DNA of 16,736 bases from an uncultured Lachnospiraceae bacterium (GCA_902797785.1 CADBUD010000070.1:1-16736), one strand, 5' to 3'; numbered from the stretch's first letter, positions 1 to 8,123 are shown. Notes: generated from the sequence alone by a model not told the origin. Made by a program: numbers and translations.

Positions 1-86
1 TGCCCCGGATTTTCACACTCTGTGCGCCTTCGGTGTGCAAAAAACGCATGAAAATACCTTGCGGGATAGTGGCTGTGAATAGTAAC
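1..86 (-). repeat. Left copy of dispersed intergenic repeat
   Basis: Bases 1-15 read TGCCCCGGATTTTCA and bases 73-86 read CTGTGAATAGTAAC. Both words recur at the right end of the window: the 15-mer in the same orientation at 16613-16627, and the 14-mer as its reverse complement at 16628-16641. Read in the direction of folBK, the 14-mer GTTACTATTCACAG begins inside the TAG stop codon and the 15-mer follows about 60 bases later, inverted. Between them, 21-28 and 32-39 can form an 8-bp hairpin with three G-T pairs and a TTC loop. No U-tract follows it on either strand, so it is not a convincing terminator. Confidence 0.7.
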
Positions 87-895
87 TATAGCTCATCCCT
101 TAGGTGGATCAGGCGCTTGTTTAATATAGGATGTACAAAATATGGATCGATTTCGCAGAGGGGCTCTAAGACAAAGCTCCTCTTTTCTATTTCTGGATGC
201 GGCAGGACGAGCTCCTTCGTCCATAAGATCAGCTGGTCATAAAAAAGCAGATCGACATCTAAGGTGCGCGGCCCCCAGTGGATGGTACGTACCCGCTCAG
301 CCTTCTGCTCTAATGTTTGGCAGAACGATAACAGCTCTGTAGGAGAAAGCAGGGTATCGATCCGAAGACAGGCGTTAAGAAACGCCGGCTGATCTGTATA
401 GCCATAAGGCTCTGTTTCATGAAACGATGAAAAAAGAAGCGTTCGACAGAGTGGATGCTCCCGGAAGGCTTCGATGGCCTGCGTCAGATATTGTTCCCGG
501 TCGCCCAGATTTGATCCGAGTCCCAGGTAGGCAGTATGCCATTGACGGTGAATCCGGACGGAAATATCCTTAAGCGGAAGATGAACCGGAGCCCAGGGCT
601 TGCAGATGGTCAGTGAAAGCTCCCGGAGGCGGGAGAAGGTCAAAAGAAGATGATTGGCCAGGTGTTCTGCTGCCGCTTCGATCAGCAAAAAAGTATGAGA
701 GGAGAAAAAAGACGATATTTCTTCACAGACTTTTGCATAATCAATCGATTGTTCCAGGTCGTCATCCCGACCGGCCGGCTGGGCATCGAAATAGAGTTTT
801 GCGGAAATCAAAAATTTCTGTCCGAGCGTATGTTCCTCCGGCAGTACCCCATGATGGGCAAAAATAGTAAGTTCCCTGATTTCAATAGAATCCAT
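86..895 (-). CDS. folBK: Bifunctional dihydroneopterin aldolase / HPPK (FolB-FolK fusion)
   Basis: This cytosolic enzyme of tetrahydrofolate synthesis has two parts. The FolB domain (about residues 1-118) cleaves dihydroneopterin to 6-hydroxymethyl-dihydropterin. The FolK domain (about 120-269) pyrophosphorylates that product using ATP. FolB landmarks are HHGVLPEE (14-21), SIDYAKV with Tyr53, Glu73 and Lys99 in CKPWAPV; these align with the known catalytic Glu/Tyr/Glu/Lys of the family. FolK landmarks are GLGSNLGD (125-132), ETEPYGYTDQPAFLNA, HWGPRTLDVD (206-215, with the two metal-binding Asp) and LPHPEIEKRSFVLEP. Both domains look complete, and such fusions are common in Firmicutes. The ATG start is preceded by AGAGGGA at suitable spacing. 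No other folate gene (folE, folP, folC) lies in the window. The TAG stop codon touches the left-hand repeat, so anything further downstream is beyond the edge. Confidence 0.95.
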   Translation of the reverse strand: MDSIEIRELTIFAHHGVLPEEHTLGQKFLISAKLYFDAQPAGRDDDLEQSIDYAKVCEEISSFFSSHTFLLIEAAAEHLANHLLLTFSRLRELSLTICKPWAPVHLPLKDISVRIHRQWHTAYLGLGSNLGDREQYLTQAIEAFREHPLCRTLLFSSFHETEPYGYTDQPAFLNACLRIDTLLSPTELLSFCQTLEQKAERVRTIHWGPRTLDVDLLFYDQLILWTKELVLPHPEIEKRSFVLEPLCEIDPYFVHPILNKRLIHLRDEL

Positions 896-938
896 AGTAT
901 TCCCTCTTTCTGCAGTATGATGATCATTTGCATAGGAT

Positions 939-968
939 ACTATAGCACAAGTCCGGTCAGAGAATCAA
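939..968 (-). promoter_or_regulatory. Probable sigma-A promoter of folBK
   Basis: On the minus strand, TTGATT (968-963) is followed after 18 bases by TATAGT (944-939), which carries an extended TGC just upstream. The -10 box lies about 43 bases before the folBK start codon. It is back to back with the plus-strand promoter at 975-1003. Confidence 0.6.
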
Positions 969-974
969 CTTTTT

Positions 975-1003
975 TTGACAGATGAAAGAAAATATGGTAC
1001 TCT
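975..1003 (+). promoter_or_regulatory. Probable sigma-A promoter of the membrane-protein gene
   Basis: A perfect TTGACA (975-980) is followed after 17 bases by TACTCT (998-1003), with an upstream TGG as in an extended -10. TCTAAT at 1001-1006 is an alternative -10 at a longer 20-base spacing. The TTG of the -35 box is also the first codon of the longest open frame here. That is a reason to reject it as a start and to use 1044. The implied untranslated leader is about 30 bases. Confidence 0.6.
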
Positions 1004-1043
1004 AATGGGGATAATCATGCTTTATTTTGGCGGGAGGTTCCTT

Positions 1044-4000
1044 ATGTTGACACAGATCATGCAGTTTCTATCTCAGAAGCCACAGAGCAATGTAAAAAAG
1101 ATTCTTCTTTTATCCATATATTACGCGACGGTACTCATGTTCTTTTTCAATCCGATGAGAGAACAGGGGATTCGTGTTACCTCCTTTTCAAGAAGCATCG
1201 GAATGGGAATTATAGAAAATCATGATATTCAAAAAATCGTCCTTCGCTTTTCTCTTTGGATTGTGGGATTTATTCTGACGACTTGTCTGATTTATCTGAT
1301 CTTTACCAAGCTGTTTACGATACGGAGCGGTTTTTCCAAGGGAGTGGTGATCAAGCACATTGATCTTCTTCTGCCCATTGCATATGCGGATTTATTGTTC
1401 CAGGTCATTGGGGGCTTTTCGGATGTATTAGAGAGCCAGGCCGTGATTTTTGATCTGGGCTTTCTTTTGATGCTGTCGGCGCTCACCTTTGACTGCCTCT
1501 ACATCGGTTTTTCCTTTGAGGAATGGATTTCTTATTCGACCTATCAGGTATATTTTTATAGCATCCTGGGACTCAGTCTTCCAGTATCGATCGGGCTGTT
1601 TCCTAAGTGGAATGGAGGCCTGTTCTGGTTTTTGACGGATTGGATTCTGTGGGGGGCAGGGCTGGCGATTATTATTATTTCACAGAAATATAAGAAAAAG
1701 CGGATGAAGATTCGGGGCTTAGGAGAAATAGGGCTCTTATTTTTACTGATTCTTCCTATTACATCCTTATATATCGAAGGAATCAACATTCTAAACCAGT
1801 ATCAGATCTACATCCATTATCCTAAACGCTGGTATTTGATCGGGAGCTTTCTTTTTTTGATGCTGGTATTTGGTGCCGCTTATTTGTTATTCCGTATGGA
1901 AAAAGAGATTTTTGAAGGAGAAAAATATCAGGCATTTGTCTATCCGGTGGTTCTGCTTGGAATGACGCTGTTCGCCGTGCAGCTTCCGCTTTCCTTTGTT
2001 TCATCCGTAGATCTTTTGGAGTCGGCCAATTATAGCATTTCCATCAGCGATTTCTTCCAATATGGAAAACTGCCGATCATTGACCACTTTCCGGGGCATA
2101 TGCTTTCCGGAGTCCTGGGGGGACTGCTTTATGGAGTGACCAATTCAGACCCGGTCGGTGCGATCGCGGCGCCATATTCCGTTTATATCTATGTAGTATT
2201 GGTTCTGGTATTTTATTACTTTATCAATAGCCTGACCAACAAAGAGTTTGCGTTCTGGTGCAGTCTGCTCCTTCCGGTGTTTGGCGGGTTTGAGAGCTTT
2301 TTGAATCCGGACAGTAATTATGGAATGTGGGGATTTTTTGGCGTGGGGATGCTGATCTGTCTGATGATGCAGCGGTATATTACGCAGAAGACCTTCTTTC
2401 GTTCCACATTGATCTGGCTCGCCTGTGTCATCGTCGTTCTGTACCGGCTGGATCTGGGAGCTGCTTTTGGTGTGGCTGCTGTGACAGCAGGAATCTGCTA
2501 TACGATTTTTTTCCATGAAGGAGAGACCATTGACCGGTTGCTCCTGCCATTTTTGATTGTGATTTTACTGTCCGTAGCGTTATTCGTCGGAGTTTGTGCG
2601 CATCGGGGGATACCGGCAATGGAACGGTTGATGGAGATTCTTCATATTGCTTCCTCCAATGCCAACTGGGCCTATGGAAATTTAGGAAATATGACAGGTA
2701 CGATGTTCGCCTGGTGTTATTGTATTCTTCCGGCTGCCAGTGGAGTCATGCTCATGACGCTGGTTTGTTCCAAACGGATCCGGGAAAAATGCAGCGCATG
2801 CGAATATTGTTCCCTGATTTTTCTGGGAGTCGCTTACTTTGCTAATTTTTCCAGAGGATTAGTCCGCCACAGCATGGCGGAAAATAATGTGACAGTCGTG
2901 ACCTTCTGTGGGGTATTTTTCGTACTGGTCTATATTTTGTGCATGACAGGGAAACGGCAGGTCTTTATTTATTGTCTTATGGGAATGATCGTGTTTTATG
3001 GAATGTATGGAGAGATTGACGGATCGCCGGAAGCTTCTCTGGCAGAAAAAGCGGGAGAGCATATGGGCGAATTTATTGATGGATGGGAGGCAGAGCGAGG
3101 GGAACTGACTGCGTGGGAAACGATTTCTGGAGCTGCGAAGAGAGTACGGTACGAAGAAGAGCTGGAAACGACAGCACTCTTATGGGATGCTGTTTTGTCT
3201 ACTGCGCTCAAAGAAGAGGAAACCTATCTGGATTTTGTCAATAAGACGTTTTTGTATTCCCTTTTGGGACGGAGCTGTCCGGTCTATGTCAGCCAGTCGC
3301 CGGCGCTGGTGGCTGGAGAGGAGGCACAGGCAGAGTTCTTGGAAGAAATCGAGAACAGCACATCCTATGTTGCGGCGGCGTTGATGCCAAATGAAACGAC
3401 AGAGGGCTTCTCCATCATGATGGATGGTATCCCGAACACCTGCAGGTACTATAAGATCGCGGAGTATATTTACCAGAACTTTGTTCCGGTGTGCAAATTT
3501 GAGGATGTTTCTTTATGGTGCCGAAAGGACAGAAAAGAGCAGGTAAGAGCAGCTTTAGAGGCGCGTGAGCAGGAATTTTTAGAGTTGTCCGGGGACTTTT
3601 GTATGACGAAGGCAGGGGAGGATTCTTCCAGGAAAAATCATAGTCAGGACATTAAATATCTTCCTTATTTCTGGGGAACCTTTGATGAAAAAAAAGCAGA
3701 TCAGAATGCTGTCGTAAGGGAAACCCAATATGAGCATGGTATCTTTTCATTTTCGGAGATCGGAGAAGAAGAAAAGTACGAAGGGAATTATCTGCTCTTA
3801 AAATGTACCTATACGCCGGGAGAAGAGGAAGAGGAAAAAATACCGGCAAAATTACAGCTTGGTACCGGACAGGAAGGATTTCGTCCTCTTTATGAGTATG
3901 ATTTTTATTTGTTGGAGGGAGAACAGAAATATCTCTTTCGGGTGAGCACGGATGAAGCCTGGTATTTTTCTTCGGTAAATGCGGCAGCTTTGTTTGAAAT

Positions 4001-4091
4001 CTGCCCGGAAGAAGGACAAAAGGTAAAAGAACTTGATCCGGGAGATGACCGGATTTCTGTTGAAACGGTTCAGATTTTATATGGAGATTGA
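1044..4091 (+). CDS. Large polytopic membrane protein, GT-C glycosyltransferase-like, with C-terminal soluble domain
   Basis: I do not recognise a named family. The 1015-residue product has roughly 18-19 hydrophobic segments up to about residue 650, then about 360 mostly hydrophilic residues. The first acidic loop (D323-L-L-E326) is followed by FFQYGKLPIIDHFPGH (337-352). This resembles the lumen-facing segment of GT-C glycosyltransferases, which use polyprenyl-phosphate sugars and carry acidic residues in early external loops. The start of the soluble part ends in a short segment like the tails of such enzymes (FVPVCKFEDVSLWCRK), and the last 160 residues or so look beta-rich with acidic stretches. 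The start is ATG 1044, with GGGAGG six bases upstream. The longer frame from TTG 975 would start inside the -35 box. It is the first gene of a run with rsmF, nine bases away. A role in cell-surface glycan or lipid glycosylation is inference only. Confidence 0.7.
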   Translation: MLTQIMQFLSQKPQSNVKKILLLSIYYATVLMFFFNPMREQGIRVTSFSRSIGMGIIENHDIQKIVLRFSLWIVGFILTTCLIYLIFTKLFTIRSGFSKGVVIKHIDLLLPIAYADLLFQVIGGFSDVLESQAVIFDLGFLLMLSALTFDCLYIGFSFEEWISYSTYQVYFYSILGLSLPVSIGLFPKWNGGLFWFLTDWILWGAGLAIIIISQKYKKKRMKIRGLGEIGLLFLLILPITSLYIEGINILNQYQIYIHYPKRWYLIGSFLFLMLVFGAAYLLFRMEKEIFEGEKYQAFVYPVVLLGMTLFAVQLPLSFVSSVDLLESANYSISISDFFQYGKLPIIDHFPGHMLSGVLGGLLYGVTNSDPVGAIAAPYSVYIYVVLVLVFYYFINSLTNKEFAFWCSLLLPVFGGFESFLNPDSNYGMWGFFGVGMLICLMMQRYITQKTFFRSTLIWLACVIVVLYRLDLGAAFGVAAVTAGICYTIFFHEGETIDRLLLPFLIVILLSVALFVGVCAHRGIPAMERLMEILHIASSNANWAYGNLGNMTGTMFAWCYCILPAASGVMLMTLVCSKRIREKCSACEYCSLIFLGVAYFANFSRGLVRHSMAENNVTVVTFCGVFFVLVYILCMTGKRQVFIYCLMGMIVFYGMYGEIDGSPEASLAEKAGEHMGEFIDGWEAERGELTAWETISGAAKRVRYEEELETTALLWDAVLSTALKEEETYLDFVNKTFLYSLLGRSCPVYVSQSPALVAGEEAQAEFLEEIENSTSYVAAALMPNETTEGFSIMMDGIPNTCRYYKIAEYIYQNFVPVCKFEDVSLWCRKDRKEQVRAALEAREQEFLELSGDFCMTKAGEDSSRKNHSQDIKYLPYFWGTFDEKKADQNAVVRETQYEHGIFSFSEIGEEEKYEGNYLLLKCTYTPGEEEEEKIPAKLQLGTGQEGFRPLYEYDFYLLEGEQKYLFRVSTDEAWYFSSVNAAALFEICPEEGQKVKELDPGDDRISVETVQILYGD

Positions 4092-4100
4092 GAAGACAAA

Positions 4101-5486
4101 ATGAGGACAGAGTTACCAGAGAGCTTTAAGAATAAAATGAAATACCTTCTAAAAGAGGAGGCGGAGGATTTCTTTTTAAGCTATGAACGAGAACGATTTC
4201 ATGGACTTCGGAGAAATCCATTAAAAATCAAAGAGGAGGCTTTTTTAGACAAGCTTCCGTTTACTTTGGAAAAGATTCCCTGGGCAGCAGAAGGGTATTA
4301 TGTATCGCGGGAACAGCGTCCGGGCAGGCATGTTTTACATGAAGCAGGAGCGTATTATCTGCAGGAACCGAGCGCTATGGCAGCGGCAGAGGTACTTTCG
4401 GTTCGCCCGGGCGAGATAATCTGTGATCTATGTGCCGCACCGGGAGGGAAGACGACCCAGATAGCAGGAAAGCAGCAGGGCGAGGGACTTTTAGTTTCCA
4501 ACGAGATTCATCCTGCGAGGGCAAAGATCCTGTCACGAAATGTAGAACGGCTGGGGCTTCGAAATACCGTGGTCTTAAATGAAACGCCCGAGAGGCTTTC
4601 AGAACGTTTCTTTTGTTTTTTTGATAAAGTGCTGGTGGATGCGCCCTGCTCGGGAGAAGGGATGTTTCACAAGGAGCTGGAGGAAAACGGGGAAACCGCA
4701 GAATGGAGCGAGGATCTCGTTGCTATGTGCGCACAGCGCCAGAGGGAAATCTTGGATCATGCCGCAGATCTTTTACGGCATGGCGGTGTCATGGTCTATT
4801 CTACCTGCACCTTTTCTCCGGAGGAAAATGAACAGGTCATAGCTTCATTTTGCGCGGATCATCCGGAATTTTCCCTGGAGGAAATCAAAACAGAGCAGTT
4901 TGAAAGTGGAAGAGCAGAATGGTTAAAAGACGTTCCTTTGCCACAGGTGGAATGGACGAAACGATTATGGCCGCACCGGTTAAAGGGAGAAGGTCATTTT
5001 GTTGCAAGGCTTCGGAAAGAGGAAGGTCTTGCAGCAAAGAGACAGGGGGTAGTCCGGAGAGGAAAAGAGAAAAAAATGCTGGCGGAATATACCGGTTTTG
5101 CTAAAGAGCATTTTGTGGATGAGAGGATGTTTGAAGCATCTGGCTCTGCTCTTTCCTTTTTTGGGGATACCCTTTACGCGGTTCCACAGATCCTGCCGAA
5201 GCTGGACGGACTTCGGGTAGTCCGGCCTGGTCTGGAGCTTGGGAAAAATAAGAAAAACAGATTCGAGCCTTCCCACGCTCTTGGAATGGCGTTAAAAAGA
5301 GAAGAAGTCACCCATGGGGTGAGCCTTTCACTGGAGGAGGCAGAGCATTACCAGAAAGGAGAGAGTGTGGTAAAGCAGGCACAAAAGGGGTGGAGTTTTT
5401 TAGAAGTAGAAGGCATTCCAATGGGAATTGGAAAAAGTGTTAACGGTATCATCAAAAATCATTATCCCAAAGGAATTCGGTGGTAG
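4101..5486 (+). CDS. rsmF: 16S rRNA (cytosine-C5)-methyltransferase, RsmF/NOL1-NOP2-Sun family
   Basis: This S-adenosylmethionine-dependent enzyme makes 5-methylcytosine in RNA. RsmF relatives modify cytosines near the 16S rRNA decoding centre (C1407 in E. coli), but the exact target here is not deducible. The SAM-binding motif DLCAAPGGKTTQ spans 109-120. The two family cysteines are Cys183 in DAPCSGEGMF and catalytic Cys236 in STCTFSPEENE. An N-terminal substrate-binding part precedes these, and a C-terminal RNA-binding part ends in HYPKGIRW, as in bacterial RsmF. The length of 461 residues is normal. The ribosome binding site before ATG 4101 is weak (GAGATTGAGAAG, overlapping the previous stop), which suggests translational coupling to the membrane-protein gene. 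Its own stop codon overlaps the strong Shine-Dalgarno of the next gene. Confidence 0.92.
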   Translation: MRTELPESFKNKMKYLLKEEAEDFFLSYERERFHGLRRNPLKIKEEAFLDKLPFTLEKIPWAAEGYYVSREQRPGRHVLHEAGAYYLQEPSAMAAAEVLSVRPGEIICDLCAAPGGKTTQIAGKQQGEGLLVSNEIHPARAKILSRNVERLGLRNTVVLNETPERLSERFFCFFDKVLVDAPCSGEGMFHKELEENGETAEWSEDLVAMCAQRQREILDHAADLLRHGGVMVYSTCTFSPEENEQVIASFCADHPEFSLEEIKTEQFESGRAEWLKDVPLPQVEWTKRLWPHRLKGEGHFVARLRKEEGLAAKRQGVVRRGKEKKMLAEYTGFAKEHFVDERMFEASGSALSFFGDTLYAVPQILPKLDGLRVVRPGLELGKNKKNRFEPSHALGMALKREEVTHGVSLSLEEAEHYQKGESVVKQAQKGWSFLEVEGIPMGIGKSVNGIIKNHYPKGIRW

Positions 5487-5491
5487 GAGGG
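5485..5491 (+). promoter_or_regulatory. Shine-Dalgarno overlapping the rsmF stop codon
   Basis: AGGAGGG begins inside the rsmF TAG stop (5484-5486) and lies six bases before ATG 5498. This fixes 5498, rather than the in-frame GTG at 5480, as the start of the next gene, and points to termination-reinitiation coupling. Confidence 0.75.
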
Positions 5492-5497
5492 AAATCA

Positions 5498-7291
5498 ATG
5501 GATTCAAATCATAAATGGCAGTTTTCCAGGCGAAGCATCCAGAATCTGATGGTGGTCGTGATTGGAATCCTGTTATATGGCGCAGTTCAAAATCTGGATG
5601 TCATTTGTTCGGGAATCGGAAGGGTGCTTCACGTACTATCTCCTTTTTTATATGGAATCGTCTGGGCCTATGTTTTCGATATTCCGGTGACCTTTTTTGA
5701 AAAAAAACTAAAGAACCGAACGATATCGATCGCTGTCGTAGGCGTGATCGTTCTGCTGGTACTGATCCTTTCCCTGACCAGAATCGTGCCGCAGGTAGCA
5801 GAAAATCTTACGACGCTGTTCACGAATATTCCGCAGTATCAGGAGAACCTGAACCGGGAGCTGCTTCGAATATCGGAACGGACAGGGATTCCACAGCTGA
5901 ACTTGGATCGCATGACCGGAAATTATCAGGAGTGGACAAAAAAAGTATCAGACTATCTTACAAATATCATGCCAAAGCTGTATCAGTATGGAAAAGCGCT
6001 GGGGAGCAGCATTGTGACAGTTATTACAACCATCGTTTTTTGTATCTATGTACTGTCAGGAAAAAAACGTCTGCTCCTTCAGGCTCATAAGCTGGGGCAG
6101 GCTTTTTTGTCAGATAAGGGAATGGAGCGGGCTGGGGAAGCAATCGCAGCCATGCATAGTGTCCTTGGAAAATTTTTTATGGGCAAGCTGATCGACAGCT
6201 TGATTATTGGACTTTTGACTTTTATCTGTATGTGCCTGCTTCAGATTCCATTTTCGATTCTGATCAGTATCATTGTGGGATGTACCAATATCATCCCGAT
6301 TGCCGGGCCGATCATTGGGGGAATCATTGGCGCAATGATCCTGATTCTTGCCAGTCCCCAAAAGATTCTTGTCTTTACCCTGCTGATCTTGGTGATCCAG
6401 CAGCTCGATGGTCATGTGATCGGACCAAAGATTCTGGGGGGTTCGACCGGTCTTTCTACGCTCTGGGTTCTGTTCGCAATCGTTGTGGGAGGAAGCCTGT
6501 TTGGAATCATGGGAATGATTCTTGGCGTTCCGGTCTTTGCCTGCCTGTACCTTCTGCTTCAGGATGTGGTCAATGGAAGATTGGAAGAAAAGCAGAAGCG
6601 CAGGGAGCTTCAGGCACTGAGAGATAAAAAGGTGGATACTGTAATCTTTGATCTGGATGGGACCTTGCTGGATTCCCTGGACGATCTGGCAGATAGTGTG
6701 AATTATGCACTTTCAAAAGCGGAAATGCCAGAACGGAGCATAGAGGAAATCCGGGGATTCATCGGCAATGGAATACATAAACTGATTGAGCGGAGCGTAC
6801 CGGAAGGAACCAGTGAGGAGATGACGGAGGAGGTCTTTGACAGGTTTCGTTCTTACTATGGAGAGCATTATGCTGACCGGACGGCTCCTTATGAAGGAAT
6901 CATGGATTTGATTCGTTATCTGTCAGAGTACAAGATCAAAATGGCAATTGTTTCTAACAAAGCGGAATCTGCGGTCAAACTACTGAACCAGACCTTTTTT
7001 GAAGGCATGATTGATGTGATAGTCGGAGATGTGGAACACAGAGAGAGGAAACCCTCAGCGGAACCTGTGAAGGAAGCATTATCCCAGCTAAAAAGTGACG
7101 GAAAGAGGGCGGTATATGTCGGTGATTCCGATGTGGATCTTTTGACTGCCCAGAATGCCGGACTGCCTTGCATCAGCGTGGGATGGGGGTATCGCAGCAG
7201 AAGGTTCTTAAAAGAGAGTGGAGCGCAGATTATTGTTTCACGCCCGGAGGAAATCAAGCGGATCGTAGGGAAAAAAGGACGTGAATTGTAG
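5498..7291 (+). CDS. AI-2E/PerM-family membrane protein fused to a phosphoglycolate-phosphatase-like HAD domain
   Basis: This is one 597-residue frame with two domains. Residues 1 to about 360 are an AI-2E transporter (UPF0118/PerM) with about seven or eight membrane segments and the family signatures IPIAGPIIGG and QQLDGHVIGPKILGG. Proteins of this family have been linked to AI-2 export or to Na+/Li+-proton exchange, so the substrate is open. A charged linker (about 362-380, KQKRRELQALRDKK) leads into a HAD phosphatase: motif I FDLDGTLLDS with nucleophile Asp385 and Asp387, a helical cap (IGNGIHKLIERS), motif II VSNK, the motif III lysine in RERKPSAEP, and motif IV GDSDVD. All HAD catalytic elements appear intact. 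No Met codon lies in or near the linker, and no ribosome binding site is well placed before the HAD part, so I read this as a true fusion. The phosphatase should face the cytosol. Start chosen at ATG 5498. Confidence 0.85.
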   Translation: MDSNHKWQFSRRSIQNLMVVVIGILLYGAVQNLDVICSGIGRVLHVLSPFLYGIVWAYVFDIPVTFFEKKLKNRTISIAVVGVIVLLVLILSLTRIVPQVAENLTTLFTNIPQYQENLNRELLRISERTGIPQLNLDRMTGNYQEWTKKVSDYLTNIMPKLYQYGKALGSSIVTVITTIVFCIYVLSGKKRLLLQAHKLGQAFLSDKGMERAGEAIAAMHSVLGKFFMGKLIDSLIIGLLTFICMCLLQIPFSILISIIVGCTNIIPIAGPIIGGIIGAMILILASPQKILVFTLLILVIQQLDGHVIGPKILGGSTGLSTLWVLFAIVVGGSLFGIMGMILGVPVFACLYLLLQDVVNGRLEEKQKRRELQALRDKKVDTVIFDLDGTLLDSLDDLADSVNYALSKAEMPERSIEEIRGFIGNGIHKLIERSVPEGTSEEMTEEVFDRFRSYYGEHYADRTAPYEGIMDLIRYLSEYKIKMAIVSNKAESAVKLLNQTFFEGMIDVIVGDVEHRERKPSAEPVKEALSQLKSDGKRAVYVGDSDVDLLTAQNAGLPCISVGWGYRSRRFLKESGAQIIVSRPEEIKRIVGKKGREL

Positions 7292-7337
7292 AACGATGAA
7301 GTAAAGAAAAGATGAAAGAATAAGGGTGAGCAATGAA

Positions 7338-8123
7338 ATGAAAATCATGATAATCGATGATGAGCGGCTGGCGATGGATCTGTTTGAGCATGAGATCAGA
7401 GAGGTTCCGGGAGTCGAAATATTAGGAAAATTCAGCAATCCGGCAAAGGCTCTGGATTTTTTGCGGGAGGTAAAAGTAGATTTAGCGGTATTGGATATCC
7501 AGATGCCGGGAATGAATGGAATCGAGCTGGGAAAACGCATGATCGAGGTACAGCCGGGGCTGATGCTGTTTTACATTACAGGCTTTGACTTTGAGACCTA
7601 TATCAAGGATGTGGCGGGACTTCGGGCGATTGCTTATCTGTTGAAGCCTTACCGAAAAGGAGAGGTAGTCTACGCAATGGAGTCGGCAAAGCGGCTGTGT
7701 GAAAAGAAACGGGTCTTTGCGAAGACCTTTGGACATTTTGACCTGTTCGTGAATGGGGAGCCAATCATGTTCCGCAGCGAAAAAGCAAAAGAGCTTCTGG
7801 CGATCCTGATCGACAGGGAAGGAGGAACAGTAAATTCTGAACAGATCATCAGCATCCTGTGGGAAGACCGTCCGAATGACGAAGGGACACAGAATTTGTG
7901 CAGCAAGATCTGTAGGACATTGAAAAAAGAACTAAAGCAGAACGGCGTGGAAGATCTTTTGATCAGTGCGCGCGGAGTTCACAGGATCAATGCCGAACTG
8001 CTGGAATGTGATCTGTACCAATATTTAAAGGGAGATATGACCTACAACTATCTGGGCGAGTATATGATGAATTACAGCTGGGGCGAATACCGGATGGCAG
8101 CGCTCGACAAAATAAAAGGTTAG
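7338..8123 (+). CDS. Response regulator: receiver domain plus winged-helix (SARP/OmpR-like) DNA-binding domain
   Basis: This is a cytosolic transcription regulator of 261 residues. The receiver (about 1-120) has acidic pair Asp7-Asp8 in MIIDDE, phospho-acceptor Asp53 in VLDIQMPGMNG, the switch Thr in YITG and the conserved Lys in LLKP. The C-terminal part (about 130-230) resembles a Trans_reg_C winged helix: a short beta-strand region, AKELLAILIDREGGTVNSEQ, the SILWEDRP helix and a basic helix rich in Cys and Lys. The tail (YLGEYMMNYSWGEY) resembles the start of a SARP BTAD domain, but the rest of that domain is absent. No histidine kinase is adjacent. ATG 7338 is preferred over in-frame GTG 7326 because AAGGGTGAG sits seven bases upstream of it. 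It follows the HAD fusion by 46 bases with no visible terminator, so it may be co-transcribed. Targets are unknown. Confidence 0.85.
   Translation: MKIMIIDDERLAMDLFEHEIREVPGVEILGKFSNPAKALDFLREVKVDLAVLDIQMPGMNGIELGKRMIEVQPGLMLFYITGFDFETYIKDVAGLRAIAYLLKPYRKGEVVYAMESAKRLCEKKRVFAKTFGHFDLFVNGEPIMFRSEKAKELLAILIDREGGTVNSEQIISILWEDRPNDEGTQNLCSKICRTLKKELKQNGVEDLLISARGVHRINAELLECDLYQYLKGDMTYNYLGEYMMNYSWGEYRMAALDKIKG

Noticed and set aside
21..39. Hairpin downstream of folBK as a terminator
   Set aside because: The stem relies on three G-T pairs and there is no U-run after it in the folBK direction; the T-run on that strand precedes the stem.
442..448. Perfect 0A-box core (TGTCGAA on the minus strand)
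   Set aside because: It lies within folK coding sequence, far from any start; a 7-mer is expected by chance in a window this size.
6601..6660. Separate start for the HAD phosphatase (GTG at about 6632)
   Set aside because: There is no Shine-Dalgarno at a suitable distance and no Met codon near the domain start; the frame is continuous with the membrane domain.
8103..8109. Near-match 0A box (TGTCGAG on the minus strand) upstream of spo0A
   Set aside because: One mismatch, within the coding end of the upstream gene and over 200 bases from the spo0A start; too weak for an autoregulation claim.
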